This document shows, one piece after another, positions 22,290-33,620 of a DNA stretch of 64,000 nt (the first letter of the stretch is position 1; each line of letters opens with the position of its first letter). Position numbers and translations under genes: made by a program. The notes below the pieces were generated by a model. The model ran no database searches. It saw only the letters and a program-made list of their open reading frames with translations, and was not told the DNA's origin. Source of the stretch: Pholiota molesta (lineage: Eukaryota; Basidiomycota; Agaricomycetes; Agaricales; Strophariaceae); assembly GCA_014925825.1 (NCBI GenBank), contig JACGCK010000069.1, positions 124,001-188,000 of the forward strand. The letters run 5' to 3'.

Positions 22290-23440
22290 AATATGAGATA
22301 GATACATGATCGACGCTAACACACACCAGGTTCATCACTGTCCGCTTCGAGTACCGCACCCAGAAAAACCAGATCGACCACTTACAGTTCACACCGCCCC
22401 GGCCTGCGGATCCTTCACAGGCTTCCCGTTACGAACGGAAAGCCCCAACGCGGCACTGGGAGTCCAGCAAGGCAAGACGCGCGAACGCCCGCATGCTCGC
22501 AGCGCCGATCCATCCGTGGCAGCTTCCGCCCAGCCGGCGTTCCCTCCGCCATTCGAATAAAGCTGGCTTGACCGTCGGTGCTATGAAGAGATGAGGCGCG
22601 GAGGAGACTCGTCTGGTGATGAGACGAATGTTGCGGAGGTGCAGTATCGCGAGGCCGGTGTTTGTGATACTATATTGAAAAGGCATACTAGATCGAAAAA
22701 TATTGTCAGAATAGTAAAATATGAGATAGATACGCGCACGATGCGAACACACACCAGGTTCATCACTGTCCATCTCGAGCACCGCACCTAGAAAAACTTG
22801 ATCGAGTACTGATAGTCACAGCGCCCGCCTGCAGATCCTTCGCAGGCTTTTCATTACGCGCGGAAAGTCCCGACGCCACAGTGAGAGTCCAGCAAGGCCA
22901 GCAGAGCGCGCTCTTGCATGCTCGCAGCGATGATCCGTGGTATCGTCCACCCAGCCGGCGGTTTCTCAGTCGTTCGATGAAGCTGGCATGGGCGTCGGCG
23001 CTTATGACGAGATGAGGCGGATGAGACCAATGTTGCGGAGGTGCAGTATCGCGAGGCCGGTGTTAATACTACTACATTGAAAAGGCATACTAAACCAGAA
23101 ACATTCGTCAGAATTAAAATATGAGATAGATACGCGAACGACGCGGACACACACCACGTTCATCACTATCCGATTCGAGTTCCGCGCCCCAGAGAAACCC
23201 GATCGACCACTTATAGTCACAGCGCCCCCGCCTGCATATCCTTCGCAGGCGTCCTCACGCACGAAAATCCAACACCGCCGCACTGGGGGTCCAGCAAGGC
23301 AAGCAGCGCGTGCTGTCGCATGCGCGCAGCGCCAATCCATCCGTGGCAGCTCCACCTAGCCGGCGTTTGCTCCGTCGCCGTCGGCGCTTATGACGAGATG
23401 TGGCGCGGAGGGCACTCGTGCCGCGGGGGCTAATGGCGGG
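22290..23440. repeat. Three tandem imperfect 0.4-kb repeat units
   Basis: Units begin at the motif ATATGAGATAGATAC near 22291, 22720 and 23120. Each contains, in order: an ACACACCA-C/G-GTTCATCACT line; a CCnGCCTGC-ATCCTTCGCAGGC line; a CACTGGGaGTCCAGCAAGGC line; GCATGCnCGCAGCG; and a TTATGACGAGATG line. Spacing is about 430 then 400 bp, with visible divergence. A fourth unit lies alone at 17062-17420. No protein could be assigned in either direction. Confidence 0.75.
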
Positions 23441-23469
23441 GTGATCGTGGTTGAAGGAGAACATAGGCA

Positions 23470-24240
23470 TCGAACCAAGAACAAACAAAAATAACACGAG
23501 TAGCAAGGCAGAGCAGAACGGCAGCACCATCCAGATTCCAAGAACAGCAAAAATGCGGACCATCTGAATACATCATCAGCAACAAGCAGCAAGCCGAGAT
23601 AACACAGGCATCCAAATGCACAAAGATAAGCTTAGCTGGTACCAGATAACCATCGAGGCTTCTATATGAAGTATATCGCCACCCTCGCTCTCGTTTTCAA
23701 CCATACATTGAACTGCGCATCGTCCACGTCGGTTGCCATACGAGTAACCCGACCCATATCGAGGTTTCCCGAGCAACCTTCAACTCATACAGACGTCGTG
23801 GGTATAGAAGTATGTGGTGTAACGAGCGTCGAGGAGGGGGAAGTGGGATATAGAACCAAGACGGAAACTGGTGCAGTGGAGCGTAGCAGCAAGCCGATGC
23901 AGACAGAAAGTTCAAAGGAACGATAAGCGCTAAGCCCGCGTAGTTTCTCCGCAGAATGTGTGGCTCGGGTAGGCAGACGCCTCAAGGAGATGAAGCGCCT
24001 GTCCTTTGGGATCGTGCCAGGATTGTGCGCCTGCATATGCCAATGGTGGACTGGGAAAGGGTTGGGCGTCCGAAATCGTCCGACCAGTTCTCGTCACTTG
24101 TCACTCATCACAGCCGGTCCGTCGGTTCCGATTACCTAGAACAGATCTTCTTGAACCTTTCCTCGAGTCCTCCATCACAAGCTCCAAGACATCGTCAATG
24201 CAGACCCTAGCACGCAGAGCGCACCTGTAGAATGTGGGTT
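23470..24240. repeat. Duplicated segment paired with 17780-18560
   Basis: See the partner segment. Here too it directly follows a 0.4-kb unit, so the duplicated tract is unit plus this segment, about 1.2-1.5 kb in all. Confidence 0.6.
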
Positions 24241-24339
24241 CGCCATAGAACCCGTTTCGCGAAAGGTGCAGTGCTTCTCTGTCTGGTATCCCCTCTAGCG
24301 CTCATTTTTGGTATATGCACGCTAGAGCAATTACGCTGC

Positions 24340-25380
24340 ATCTGAATCAGTGTACGGCGTCATGGCACACCTTTGCCACGAAGACGTACCACGGGTCCTG
24401 CTTAAGTCAGCTCAGGTCCAACATCCACCGCCTGGAGTGCGCGATGACGCTCGTACACGACTTCCGTGTCGGCTTCGACGTGTTCGCCTCCAGGTTCGCC
24501 GAACCCGTACGTCCTCGCCTCCTTCGCCCCACTAACACAGCCCGCCTCCCCAATACCGCCCCTCCTTTCTGTCCGCCCCCGAACCCAGCCCGCCATAAAA
24601 ACATAGAAACTCGAATCCGCGCGCCTACGACCTCCGCGACAGTAGACTACCCCGCCATGATCACGCTCAGCAGTGTCAGCACGCCGGGCCCCGTGCGTCT
24701 GCCGCTCGCGTCCCCCAAGTACCTCGCGATCCACGCCGCGTGTGCAGGGATCGCGCCGCACTCCAGCGCGGCGGAGTGGATTGGGAGGGTGTATCAGGAG
24801 CTGTACGAGGGGCGGAGCAGGGGGTCGACCGCGCTGGTGCGCCTGTGCCACGAACACGTACCGCGGGCCCTGCTCAATTCAAGCCCAAGTCCAATATCCG
24901 CCGCCTGGAGAACGCGCTGACGCTCGTACACGACTTACAGCGCCTTTCGCGTCCGCTTCGACGTGTCCGCCTTCTGGTTCGCCGATACCGTACCTCCTCG
25001 CCTCCTTCGCCCCACCAGCACAGCCCTCCCTCTCCCAATACCGCCCCTTCTATTCTGTCTGACCCCGAACCCAGCCCGCCATAAACAGATAGATACGCTA
25101 ATCCACGCGCCTACGACTTCCGCGACTACCCTACCCCGCCAGTGGGCCGCCACGATCACGCTCAGCACGCCGGAACCCGTGCGTCCGCTCCCGTCCCCCA
25201 AGTACCTCGCGATCCACGCCACGTGTGCACGGGTCTCGCCGCACTCCGGCGCGGCGGAGTTGATTGGGCGGGTGTATCAGGGGATGGAGCAGGGGGTCGA
25301 TGTGGCTGGAATCCGGGGGCAGGTCGGGGCGGGCGTTGGAGCGGGCGCTTAGGGCGCTGCAGGTTGGGGAGGTGGAGTGA
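24340..25380 (+). pseudogene. Two tandem relics resembling HNH-endonuclease-type C-terminus
   Basis: Copy 1 (about 24355-24840) reads NIHRLECAMTLVHDFRVGFD and FASRFAEP, then after frame changes ASPKYLAIHAACAGIAPHSS and AAEWIGRVYQELYEG. Copy 2 (about 24830-25370) repeats NIRRLENALTLVHD, then SPKYLAIHATCARVSPHSGA and AELIGRVYQG. An inverted third copy sits at 18830-19340. The end matches my memory of fungal HNH_2-type proteins only loosely, and no catalytic HNH motif is seen. Read as a decayed tandem duplication. Confidence 0.45.
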
Positions 25381-25503
25381 GGGCTTTGGTTTTGAGTGTT
25401 GTGGTCGGAGCCTTTCAGATACAGTTATTGGCAAGTCGTGGTATGTTGTGGTAGATGACAAGTAGAATTCGTCTACATAGGACGCCTATCAATATGTACT
25501 CAA

Positions 25504-25850
25504 ATTGAATCTGACGGACGAGCCCACAAAGCTTTGGGCTGATCCCCCAGTCCTCGATCACGTTCTGACGGACAACGTTGAAACACACGGTAAATAACGA
25601 TCCCGTTTTCGTACTATGTATGCCTCACGAGGTGTTAATCATTCTTCATTGGATAGGTATCATCATGAACGATGATTCAGATCACCAAATATCCGTGATA
25701 TCAATTTCCAGGCCTTTGCTGCGCGGTTGACCGCAGAGGGTGTCTGGGACGTGTCAAGACTGGCCGTATATTGTTTACGCGACGTTCTGGAGGAAGATCC
25801 GGACTACTACATTGTGGGCTATAACAAAGTAGGCCCACATCTTCCCATCA
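25504..25850 (+). pseudogene. DUF3632-like fragment, truncated
   Basis: Close copy of 21050-21390: PPVLDHVLTDNVETH, intron, FAARLTAEGVWDVSRLAV, LRDVLEEDPDYY. It stops abruptly near 25850, where the first crystallin-like block begins, so the block probably replaced its 3' end. The missing 3' end is represented separately at 29700-29853, next to another block. Confidence 0.7.
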
Positions 25851-26322
25851 CGCGGGTTCCGTCTGCTGCCCCCACATTATGCGCGCTGTTCTCACTCGCG
25901 CCGGCTCCAAAAATAAATGACGACCAACACCAACGAGCAAATCTTGAATGAAGGCCGCCCGACAGACGATGCTGCTTAACAAATATTTCGTTGTCTTCTG
26001 CACTCCATTCGGGCGCTTGGCAAGCGCTTAATTTGTCAGAATCACAGATGTAGAGTCTCGTCGGAGAATTTAGTGCTAGTTAATCCTTTAACAGGCGCAG
26101 AATTATTTCTTAATGTCCACAGGGCCCCTCTTTGTCATATCTTATCGGAATTAAATCGAGGGGTCGACATGGCCGTCGACATGGCTCTCATCAACCGTAT
26201 AGGTAGAAATATGTTTGTCATTGGCCAATGACGCTATCCCATTTGAAATAACACGTTACAAACGAAGCTCAGACTGTTCAGTAGTACCCAAAACCATCCT
26301 TTGATCCTCCGAGACAGACGCT

Positions 26323-26943
26323 CTAGCTGCGGGTGCACCTGAAGGAGCTGAGTACGTCGTTGAAGACAGCAGGAACGCTAGAAAACCGGGGTTGGTCACA
26401 ATCAAGCTAGCTCCAGAGCAATTGGCGTCTCTAATAAACAGCCCATTAGCACCATATTTGTATGTGTACGATCCCTATGGGGCATTGAAGTTACTCACAC
26501 GAAGGCAACGCAGGTAAATCCTGGGTCGGGGCCAAGGCTCGAGATAGTGTCCTGGAACGGCGAGCTGAAGTTGATGCATGTATTCACGTTGAAATTGAGA
26601 TTGGCACAGGTGTTTGAGAAGTTGATGTCGATGCAGACGAAGAGATGACCATCGACTTGAGCGGCTCTCGCGTCGAGGTTCTCCTGTGTGGTCATTGAGA
26701 GATAATCCCCAGAGAATCCAGTCGATGGATGCTACTCACGACATTCGCGGCGGTTACAACGTTGCCGCCGATGAGAGCGACAGCGGCTGTCGCGTTGTGG
26801 TTCTCCTGTGTGGTTATTCAGAGATAATACCCAGATAATCCAGTTGATGAATGCTACTCACGACATTCGCGGCGGGTGCAGCGTTGACGCCGACGAGAGC
26901 GACAGCGGCAACGGCGAACAGGCGAGCAAATTTAGCGTACATG
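26323..26943 (-). pseudogene. Secreted beta/gamma-crystallin-like protein, copy A (one-base frameshift)
   Basis: Exons 26943-26863, 26805-26740, 26683-26499 and 26430-26323. Signal peptide MYAKFARLFAVAAVALVGVN, then two short linker exons. The mature domain has two Greek-key-like halves: LFVCIDINFSNTCANLNFNV with CINFSSPFQDTISSLGP, then FTCVAFVDANCSGASLIVTN. The half ends FQDTISS and FNDVLSS fit the crystallin (N/D)-D-x-x-S-S calcium-site signature, and six cysteines are expected. Copy A has lost one base in the last exon (about 26385), throwing FNDVLSSFRC out of frame. Copy B is intact here. The fold call is mine, from pattern only. Confidence 0.72.
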
Positions 26944-27016
26944 TTGAGAGGAATGTGTAATGGAAGATAGAACCAGTAGATGAGTTGATTCTGAGGAAAC
27001 TAACATCGAAAGCTTG

Positions 27017-27028
27017 CGCTTTTATATG
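27017..27028 (-). promoter_or_regulatory. TATA box of crystallin-like gene copy A
   Basis: ATATAAAAGCGC on the minus strand, about 75-80 bp upstream of the ATG at 26943. Equivalent TATATAAAAGG-type boxes lie at the same distance in copies B (about 31113) and C (about 38016), and in the coding-less copy D (about 15227). Conservation across all four supports function. Confidence 0.65.
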
Positions 27029-27780
27029 CTTTCTTGCTCTATGTATATAATTATTAAAGACATTTACAGCTCCGTTTTGAACGGGTGAAAGACTTGTCAG
27101 AGTATATCGTTTGGTAGAATACACAATACATTATGCTTTCATGCCCCTTTTTCTTCGTTCTCTTTTTTGATATGCGATGACCAGATATGTTAACAGTGTC
27201 TTCATAATAAAAAACCATCGGACACCGTGATACTGCTCAGAACACACGAAAATACTTTGACAACCCTCAAAGCAGAATTTCAAATTGCACATCAGAACAC
27301 AGCTACGGTATGACACCATATGAATACAACTGGCCATCAAAGGTTTATTTAAAACATCCAGTTATAATTACACCACTACAGAACTCCCAGAGGACGCTGA
27401 ATTCAAAGTGCAGCCGCCGCGGCCGGAGACAGATTCAGAGCGTCGGCACGCTACAATTGATTACTGTGGGCGCAGAAGGATACAGGAGTCAAACCGTGCA
27501 TGATCAACTGCCTGGCATAGCACATACGAAAAGCCATATGGAACGCAGCGTCGGAGAACGCTATACTGCACCCCCCGTCTCGACCGCACCAGCGACCATG
27601 GTATGTGGTAGGTGCAGTAAGCCTGGCAATCATACGGCGTCTTCGACGTCGTTCTTGGCAGGTTCTTGGCAATTTTCATCACCGACAAGATAGTGGGCTT
27701 TTAATGGAATGCGCACATAGATATAGAGGACAGGCCACCCGACTTCGTTCTTTTCAGGTTCTCGGCAATTTTCATCGGGG

Positions 27781-28517
27781 CACCTAGCTTTTTGCGCGAC
27801 CCAGCGTGGCCGGCGTGCGTCGGCATGCAAAAACCGCACCGCGCACTCCGGTCCGCGTCTGGCCACGCTTACACACGCTGCTCGCTGCTCACGGCCCTCC
27901 GAGTCGTGGGGCTGACAGCTTAGGCCCCTCCAACGCCCGTCTACGTTCCAGGTGGCTGAGACTTGGCTGAGACATCGCTTGGAATTCCCATGTGCACCTC
28001 ATCTGCTCCTGAGGCCTATGACACCACGTCACACTAGTACAATAGGCGTCCCGGGGTTCAAATTTGAACCTTGTTGACCACAGGAGTTCGAATCTCATTG
28101 CTGTCAACGGATGCAGGACTTGCCAGACATTACCTATGTCTTAACGCGATCCGGCGATCCAAAGACGAGCGCGCGAAATCTGCAGCCCCATTACTTTTGC
28201 TGTACTAAATGCACGGACATGCAATATAGCATTCAGAGAATATTCAAACTTGATACTTAGTCAATTATTTCAGTTATATAAGCCCTTACCGACGTTCTAC
28301 CAAGGCATAGGTAGCTTGCATGAGTCTGAATTTCTGAATTTTATAATAAAGTTACCAAAAAGTTACAGCACCATAAGTCCAACTGTTTTGCTCGCTTTAA
28401 TTACAAATTAAACAGAATAGGACCCCAAAGGCGTGCTAGTATCATGTATCAGTCATGAGAACACAGAGATATTTGTTTTGCGCCTCTGGCATACCAGACG
28501 CACTATTGGTCATAGGC
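27781..28517. other. Intergenic; short palindrome, no gene
   Basis: No coding pattern. It includes GGTTCAAATTTGAACC (28055-28070), a perfect 16-bp palindrome, and nearby GAGTTCGAATCTC (28084-28096), which resembles a pol III B box. I could not fold a tRNA around it. Confidence 0.4.
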
Positions 28518-28521
28518 CCGG

Positions 28522-28797
28522 TGTGGTAGTGAGCTCAGGCAGGCACCTGCGGGCTCGGCTAGATTACATAGAGTAGATTGACAGACTAGATAGATAAGTA
28601 GACTAGGGTAGATTAGGATTAGATAGAGATCGGGCCGACGTAGATAGGTAGAGCGGTCTAGGTCGTCGTGGCTGCGCGGGCCGAGCACACCGCGACGCGT
28701 CAACGACGCGACCACGTACAGAACGGACATCCATCCTTGCCTCGACTCCACGACGTGCAGGCAGCGTGCCCCAGCCGAGCCAGAACGGGCTACTCCA
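28522..28797 (+). mobile_element. Solo LTR of the gypsy element family
   Basis: 276 bp, begins TGTGGTAGTGAGCTC and ends GGGCTACTCCA. It is clearly the same LTR as 43460-43720 and 51489-51749 but diverged and slightly longer. It is flanked by the 4-bp direct repeat CCGG (28518-28521 and 28798-28801). No internal retrotransposon sequence is attached, so it is a product of LTR-LTR recombination. Confidence 0.9.
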
Positions 28798-28985
28798 CCG
28801 GTGCACGCTTGTGCACGCTCATGCACGCCGAACGCACGCTGGGCGGCGTGCGCGCCCTTGGCGCTCAAAATTTCATGCTCGTCCACGCCCCGGTACATCC
28901 AGCGTGCGCGCCTGATGCACGCTTGGACACGCCGACGCACGCTGAGGCACGCTTGGTGCATGGACGCACGCTGAGGCACAAATAA
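28798..28985. repeat. Irregular array of GCACGCT/GTGCACGC words
   Basis: About a dozen GCACGC or GTGCGC motifs (for example GTGCACGCTTGTGCACGCTC and GACGCACGCTGAGGCACGCT), spaced irregularly by 10-20 bp, directly behind the solo LTR. No coding role apparent. Confidence 0.6.
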
Positions 28986-29364
28986 TTTGAAGTATTTGAT
29001 TAGGATTCCATGCAGCGCTGTGGACGATTGTCAGCGTGATGTCCACATCCACTTCAGCGCTGCAGCCCAACGCGCGTCCTCCTCACCAACCAGCATAAGG
29101 ACGCCGTCTCCTTCGGGGTCCTTCCTTCTCCGTCCCTGCGCCTGAACGCACACGCACAACATGGCCACATACGAATCGTACGCTATGTTTTTTTTCTGTC
29201 ACGGTTCCTACCCAGCTGACTCTCTACTTAGTTAGTCGGCGCAATCCACCTCCCCTGATCCACCGCCCCCTCCACCCGCTACCCGCCCCGCGCCCACCAC
29301 CCTCACCACCGCCCCAAAGCACCACACTGCGCACATCTGGCAGATCAAAATCGCAACCCCCGCG

Positions 29365-29853
29365 TTGATGCTCTTCTGCAACATACCGCGCGCATTCCTG
29401 CACTTCTGGCAGTACGTGAAGGGCACGGCATTCGGCGAGAGGTTGGGGTACGCGCGGCTGCGCGTGTACTTCGCGCAGGCATGGAAGGCGGATGCGCTGG
29501 AGCTGGAGCCGGGGTGGTGTGGAGGAGGGTGCGCCGAGGGAGATTGGGTGGGGATTTATAAGCGGCTGCGGGCGCAGGAAGAGAGCCAGTCTCAGTCTGG
29601 GTTAGTGTACGCCGCCCGCGCGCGGAGATGTCTCATAGAGCAGTGCCGTTCGGGGCCTGGCGCCTATGTCTCACAGAGCAGTGTATGCCCCCCTGCGCAC
29701 GCCGACATTGGAAGGGGAGTGCAGGATTTTGTCGAACGGTGGAAGTTCTGGGGGCAGAGATTGGATGAGATAGCAATGAACGACGAGGCGAGTGAGGAAA
29801 CCCGAGGTATTGCGAAAAAGATGAAGGAAATGATGATCACGACCGAAGCTTGA
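29365..29853 (+). pseudogene. Chimeric frame: unknown domain joined to DUF3632-like 3' end
   Basis: An open frame of about 160 codons. The first part (LHFWQYVKGTAFGERLGYAR, then CGGGCAEGDWVGIYKRLR) is not a family I recognise. From 29715 it reads FVERWKFWGQRLDEIAMNDE and SEETRGIAKKMKEMM, closely matching the end of the DUF3632-like gene at 21500-21629. A join of two relics is likelier than a real gene. Confidence 0.5.
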
Positions 29854-29984
29854 CGCTCGTAGTACCACTGTGCAGGTTCCGGGATGAAGTACATATTCGC
29901 AATTGCACGTACTATTTTTTCTGGAGTCAATGAATACAAGCTTGTTTACGTCTGCTCCACCCCACCTTATGCACGCTCAGCGCT

Positions 29985-32090
29985 GTTCTCACTCGCGCCG
30001 GCTCCAAAAATAAATGACGACGAACACCAACGAGTAAATCCAAATTAAGGCCACCCGAGTGACGATGCTGCTTAACAAATATTTCGTTGTCTTCCACACT
30101 CCATCCGGGCGCTTGCCAAGCTCTGAACTTGTCAGAATCACAGATGTAGAATCTCGTCAGAGAATTTAGTGCTAGTTAATCCTTTAACAGGCGCAGCATG
30201 ATTTCTGAACGTCCACAGTCTGAGAGTCCCTCATTGTCATATTTTATCGGAAATAAATCGAGGGATCGACAACACGGCCGACACGGCGCTCATCAATCGT
30301 ATAAGTGGAAATATGTTTGTCATTGGCCAATGACGGTATCCCATTTGAAATAACACGTTACAAACGAAGCTCAGTAGTACACAAAATCATCCTTTGATCC
30401 TCCGAGACAGACGCTCTAGCTGCGGGTGCACCTGAAGGAGCTGAGTACGTCGTTGAAGGCAGCAGGAACGCTAGAGAACCCGGGGTTGGTCACTATCAAG
30501 CCAGCTCCAGAGCAATTGGCGTCCCTAATAAACAGCCCATTAGCATCATATTTGTATGTGTACGATCCCTATGGGGCATTGAAGCTACTCACACGAAGGC
30601 AACGCAGGTAAATCCTGGGTCGGGGCCAAGGCTCGAGATAGTGTCCTGGAACGGTGAGCTGAAGTTGATGCATGTATTCACGTTGAAATTGAGATTGGCA
30701 CAGGTGTTTGAGAAATTGATGTCGATGCAGACAAAGAGATGACCATCGACTTGAGCGGCTCTCGCGTCGAGGTTCTCCTGTTTGGTTATTCAGAGATAAT
30801 CCCCAGAGAATCCAGTCGATGGATGCTACTCACGACATTCGCGGCGGTTACAGCGTTGCCGCCGATGAGAGCGACAGCGGCTGTCGCGTTGTGGTTCTCC
30901 TGTGTGGTTATTCAGAGAGAATCCGCAGATAATCCAGTTAATGAATGCTACTCACGACATTCGCGGCGGGTGCAGCGTTGACGCCGACCACAGCGACAGC
31001 GGCAATGGCGAAGAAGCGAGCAAATTTAGCGTACATGTTGAGAGGAATGTGTAATGGAAGATAGAACCAGTAAATGAGTTGATTCTGAGGAAACTAACAT
31101 CGAAAGCTTGCCCTTTTATATGTTTTCTTGCTCTATGTATATAATTATCAAAGACATGCACAGCTCCGTTTTGAACGGGTGAAAGACTTGTCAGAGTATA
31201 TTGTACGATAGAATACACAATACCTTATGCTTTCATGCGCCTTTTTTTTTTCATTCCCTTTTTCGATTTTTTTTCCCGTCTGTCCAGACGCCATTGACAT
31301 TCCCTTGTCTTAGGCACCCTCGTCTGCGAGTGATATGCGATGACCAGATATGCTAGCAGTGTCTTCATAAAACACAACTGTTGGACGCCATGATACTGCT
31401 CAAAACACACGAAAATACTTTTGACGACCCTCAAAGCAGAATTTCAAATTGCAGATCAGCACTCGGCTACGATATAACACCATATGAATACAACTGGCCA
31501 TCAAAGGTTTATCCAAACATCCAGTTCTACTTACACTACTACAGGACACCCAGAGGACGCCGAATTCAAAGTGCGGTCGGCGCGGCCAGAGACAGATTCA
31601 GAGCGTCGGCACGCTAAAATTAACCATGTGGGCGCAGGTCAAATCGTGGATGGTCAACTGCCTGCCATAGCACATACGAGAATCCATGTGGAACGCAGCA
31701 TCGGAGAACGCTATTCTGCACCCCGTCTCGAGCGCACCAGCGCTGGACCACGGTGTGTGCAGGTGCAGTAAGCCTGGCGATCATACGGCGTCTTCGATGT
31801 CGTTCTTGGCAGGTTCTTGGCAAATTTCATCGCCGACAAGACAGCGGGCTTTTAATGGAATGCGTAGATAGATATAGAGGACAAACCACCCGACTTCGTT
31901 CTTGGCAGGCTCTCGGCCATTTTCATCGCCAACAAGGCAGCGCCGAACATCCAAACCATGCACACCAACTCAAACACAATTTCATGAATCATTAAATAAT
32001 ACACCGCCCACACCTCTCCCCCCACAAACCCCATATCGCATCAACGATACTCAAATACACCAAATAAAAGAGTCAACGAGCCACGTCACA
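29985..32090 (-). repeat. Duplicated block, copy B
   Basis: Counterpart of 25875-27780 and the better-preserved copy. The upstream end (31900-32080) again contains the decayed membrane-protein exon, reading IVFELVCMVWMFGAALLA on the minus strand. Confidence 0.8.
30416..31036 (-). CDS. Secreted beta/gamma-crystallin-like protein, copy B (intact)
   Basis: Four exons with the copy A layout. Signal peptide MYAKFARFFAIAAVAVVGVN, linker APAANV, an extra 22-codon exon ENHNATAAVALIGGNAVTAA plus NV, then ENLDARAAQVDGHLFVCIDI and NFSNTCANLNFNVNTCINF. These are followed by FQDTISSLGPDPGFTC, the end of the first Greek-key-like half, then VDANCSGAGLIVTNPGFSS and FNDVLSSFRCTRS. Six cysteines (VCI, TCA, TCI, TCV, NCS, RCT) and about 155 aa. 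A TATA box lies 80 bp upstream. Probably an extracellular structural or effector-type protein; known fungal relatives of this fold are mostly uncharacterised. Alternative: an unrelated cysteine-rich secreted fold. Confidence 0.75.
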
Positions 32091-32529
32091 GTTAAGCAAG
32101 AATAATAGAAAAATTCTTGTAGAAAAGCAACCCAATTAGCGCCAGGAAGGCGAGACAGGCAGGTGACAAGGAAGAGGCAACCGAGAAGGGATCAGGATGT
32201 GTTGAGGACCACAAAGAATAAAATAGCATAGCATAAAAGATGAAAAAGTATTACTTATAATGATATTCCGTATGGTCTTCTTCTTCTTTCTTCATTTCGT
32301 CGTTCATTATTAATGCATTTCTTCGTTCGTCAGTCGTTCGTTCGTTTGTTCTTTAGCTCTTCAGCGTTCTGGGTGGTGGGTGGGGATGATGTCGTAAATG
32401 ATGTGGATGAGGGAGTCTTTGGGGCCCATTGGCGTGACGTGCCCAGTGACCGAGGCATCAAACGCGTCACACGCGGATGAATCTCTCACCACTCTACGTA
32501 CACGTCCTCCCTTCCCATAGCTCATTGCA
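32091..32529. other. Intergenic, no gene seen
   Basis: AT-rich and then T/C-rich simple sequence (GTTCGTTCGTTTGTTC near 32330-32355). No supported gene. Confidence 0.4.
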
Positions 32530-33620
32530 ACGACCCAGGATGGACGACGGCGCACGACGCGTGAATGACGACGGCGCACGGGCATCACAGCACGCGAGAG
32601 ATGACCGCGAGTCGGCTGACAATGCCGCTGCACAGGACCCGCCCTCGACTCTCTTCGACATCGATTGCACGCGCTAGCGACGGCGCAAGTCAACTAGAGT
32701 TCTCAAGTGGCGTGCCGGTGGAAGACAGCGGGCGCGATACAGCGGGCGCGATACAGCGCGTGGCCACGTATACCGTATGCCTGCGCGCGTTGCCGCGGTG
32801 TCCAGGAAACGCTGACGATGGCGGCGCATGCAGCACTTGCACGGCAGGGCACGTTGAGGGCACGAATGCGCCGCTTGCCACCCCCGGACGCCTGCGCCCA
32901 CCGAATCCCGCTCTGCGCGACGCATCTCCCGCCGACGAGCCCGCCCTCTCGTGGCCCATTCCATCCGCATCGATGAGGCAGACGGCAGCGCGGAAACCGC
33001 CAGCGCCTCGTGGACACCTCACCCATGCGTGGCCTCCAACCCGCCGTCGTCCTGTGCAGCGGCTCAGCCCATAAGATCGTCAAGGGAAACGTCAGCGGCC
33101 ATAACGAGCATCGTGCAGATGCACGCACTTACGCGCCGGCTCACCAACACCCTCTCCGCGATCCTCTCCTGATCCACCTCGCGCACCTCCTCCTCCGCCT
33201 CCAGCTCCAAACGCACACGCCGCGACGTCAGCGCCCGCTCCCTCCGGAAGTCGCTCGTCGGCATCGGGCCCGCGGACCCGCAGTTCGAGCTCGTCGTCGC
33301 CGCGGTCGAGGACATCACGCAAACGCTCGCGCGGATGGCGGCGGCGTACGGCGTGGTCGACAAAAAGACCTCGCAGGCCGCGTACGTCCGCACGAAGAGC
33401 CTGTAGAAGACGCGGTTCGTCATGCAGCGCCTGCGCGAGTCGAATGTGGAGAAGGAGAAGGCGATCTACGCCGCGATGCCGGAGCTGGCGTCGGTCAGCG
33501 GGGGCGAGGACGCGGAGGAGTCGGACGAGGAGGTCGCGACCCTCGCACTCACCGTCTACACGTACACTTAGTGCTGCATATGCAGCGCTGTGCGGCGTGG
33601 AGACGCGTCGTGCCAGGTGT
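32530..33620. other. GC-rich segment related to the nested hAT-like insertion; embedded gene fragment
   Basis: Shares at least two stretches with 46481-48018: GGCAGCGCGGAnACCGCCAGC (32980-33003 vs 47699-47722), and the run TCACCGTCTACnCGTACA, then GCTGCATATGCAGCGCTGTG (33550-33620 vs 47770-47838). Between them the plus strand encodes SLRKSLVGIGPADPQFELVV, a stop at 33403-33405, and MQRLRESNVEKEKAIYAAMP. That looks like a real but broken protein fragment of unknown family. Confidence 0.5.

Larger units (their letters stand above)
25875..27780 (-). repeat. Duplicated block, copy A
   Basis: Closely matches 29985-32090 from the GCGCTGTTCTCACTCGCGCC line to the TTTTCATC line. It contains the crystallin-like gene (minus) and, upstream of it, decayed membrane-protein exon sequence. 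It begins right after a truncated DUF3632 fragment, as copy B does. Confidence 0.8.

Noticed and set aside
29232..29426. Short minus-strand frame with glycine-rich end
   Set aside because: Overlaps the better-supported plus-strand relic and is compositional.
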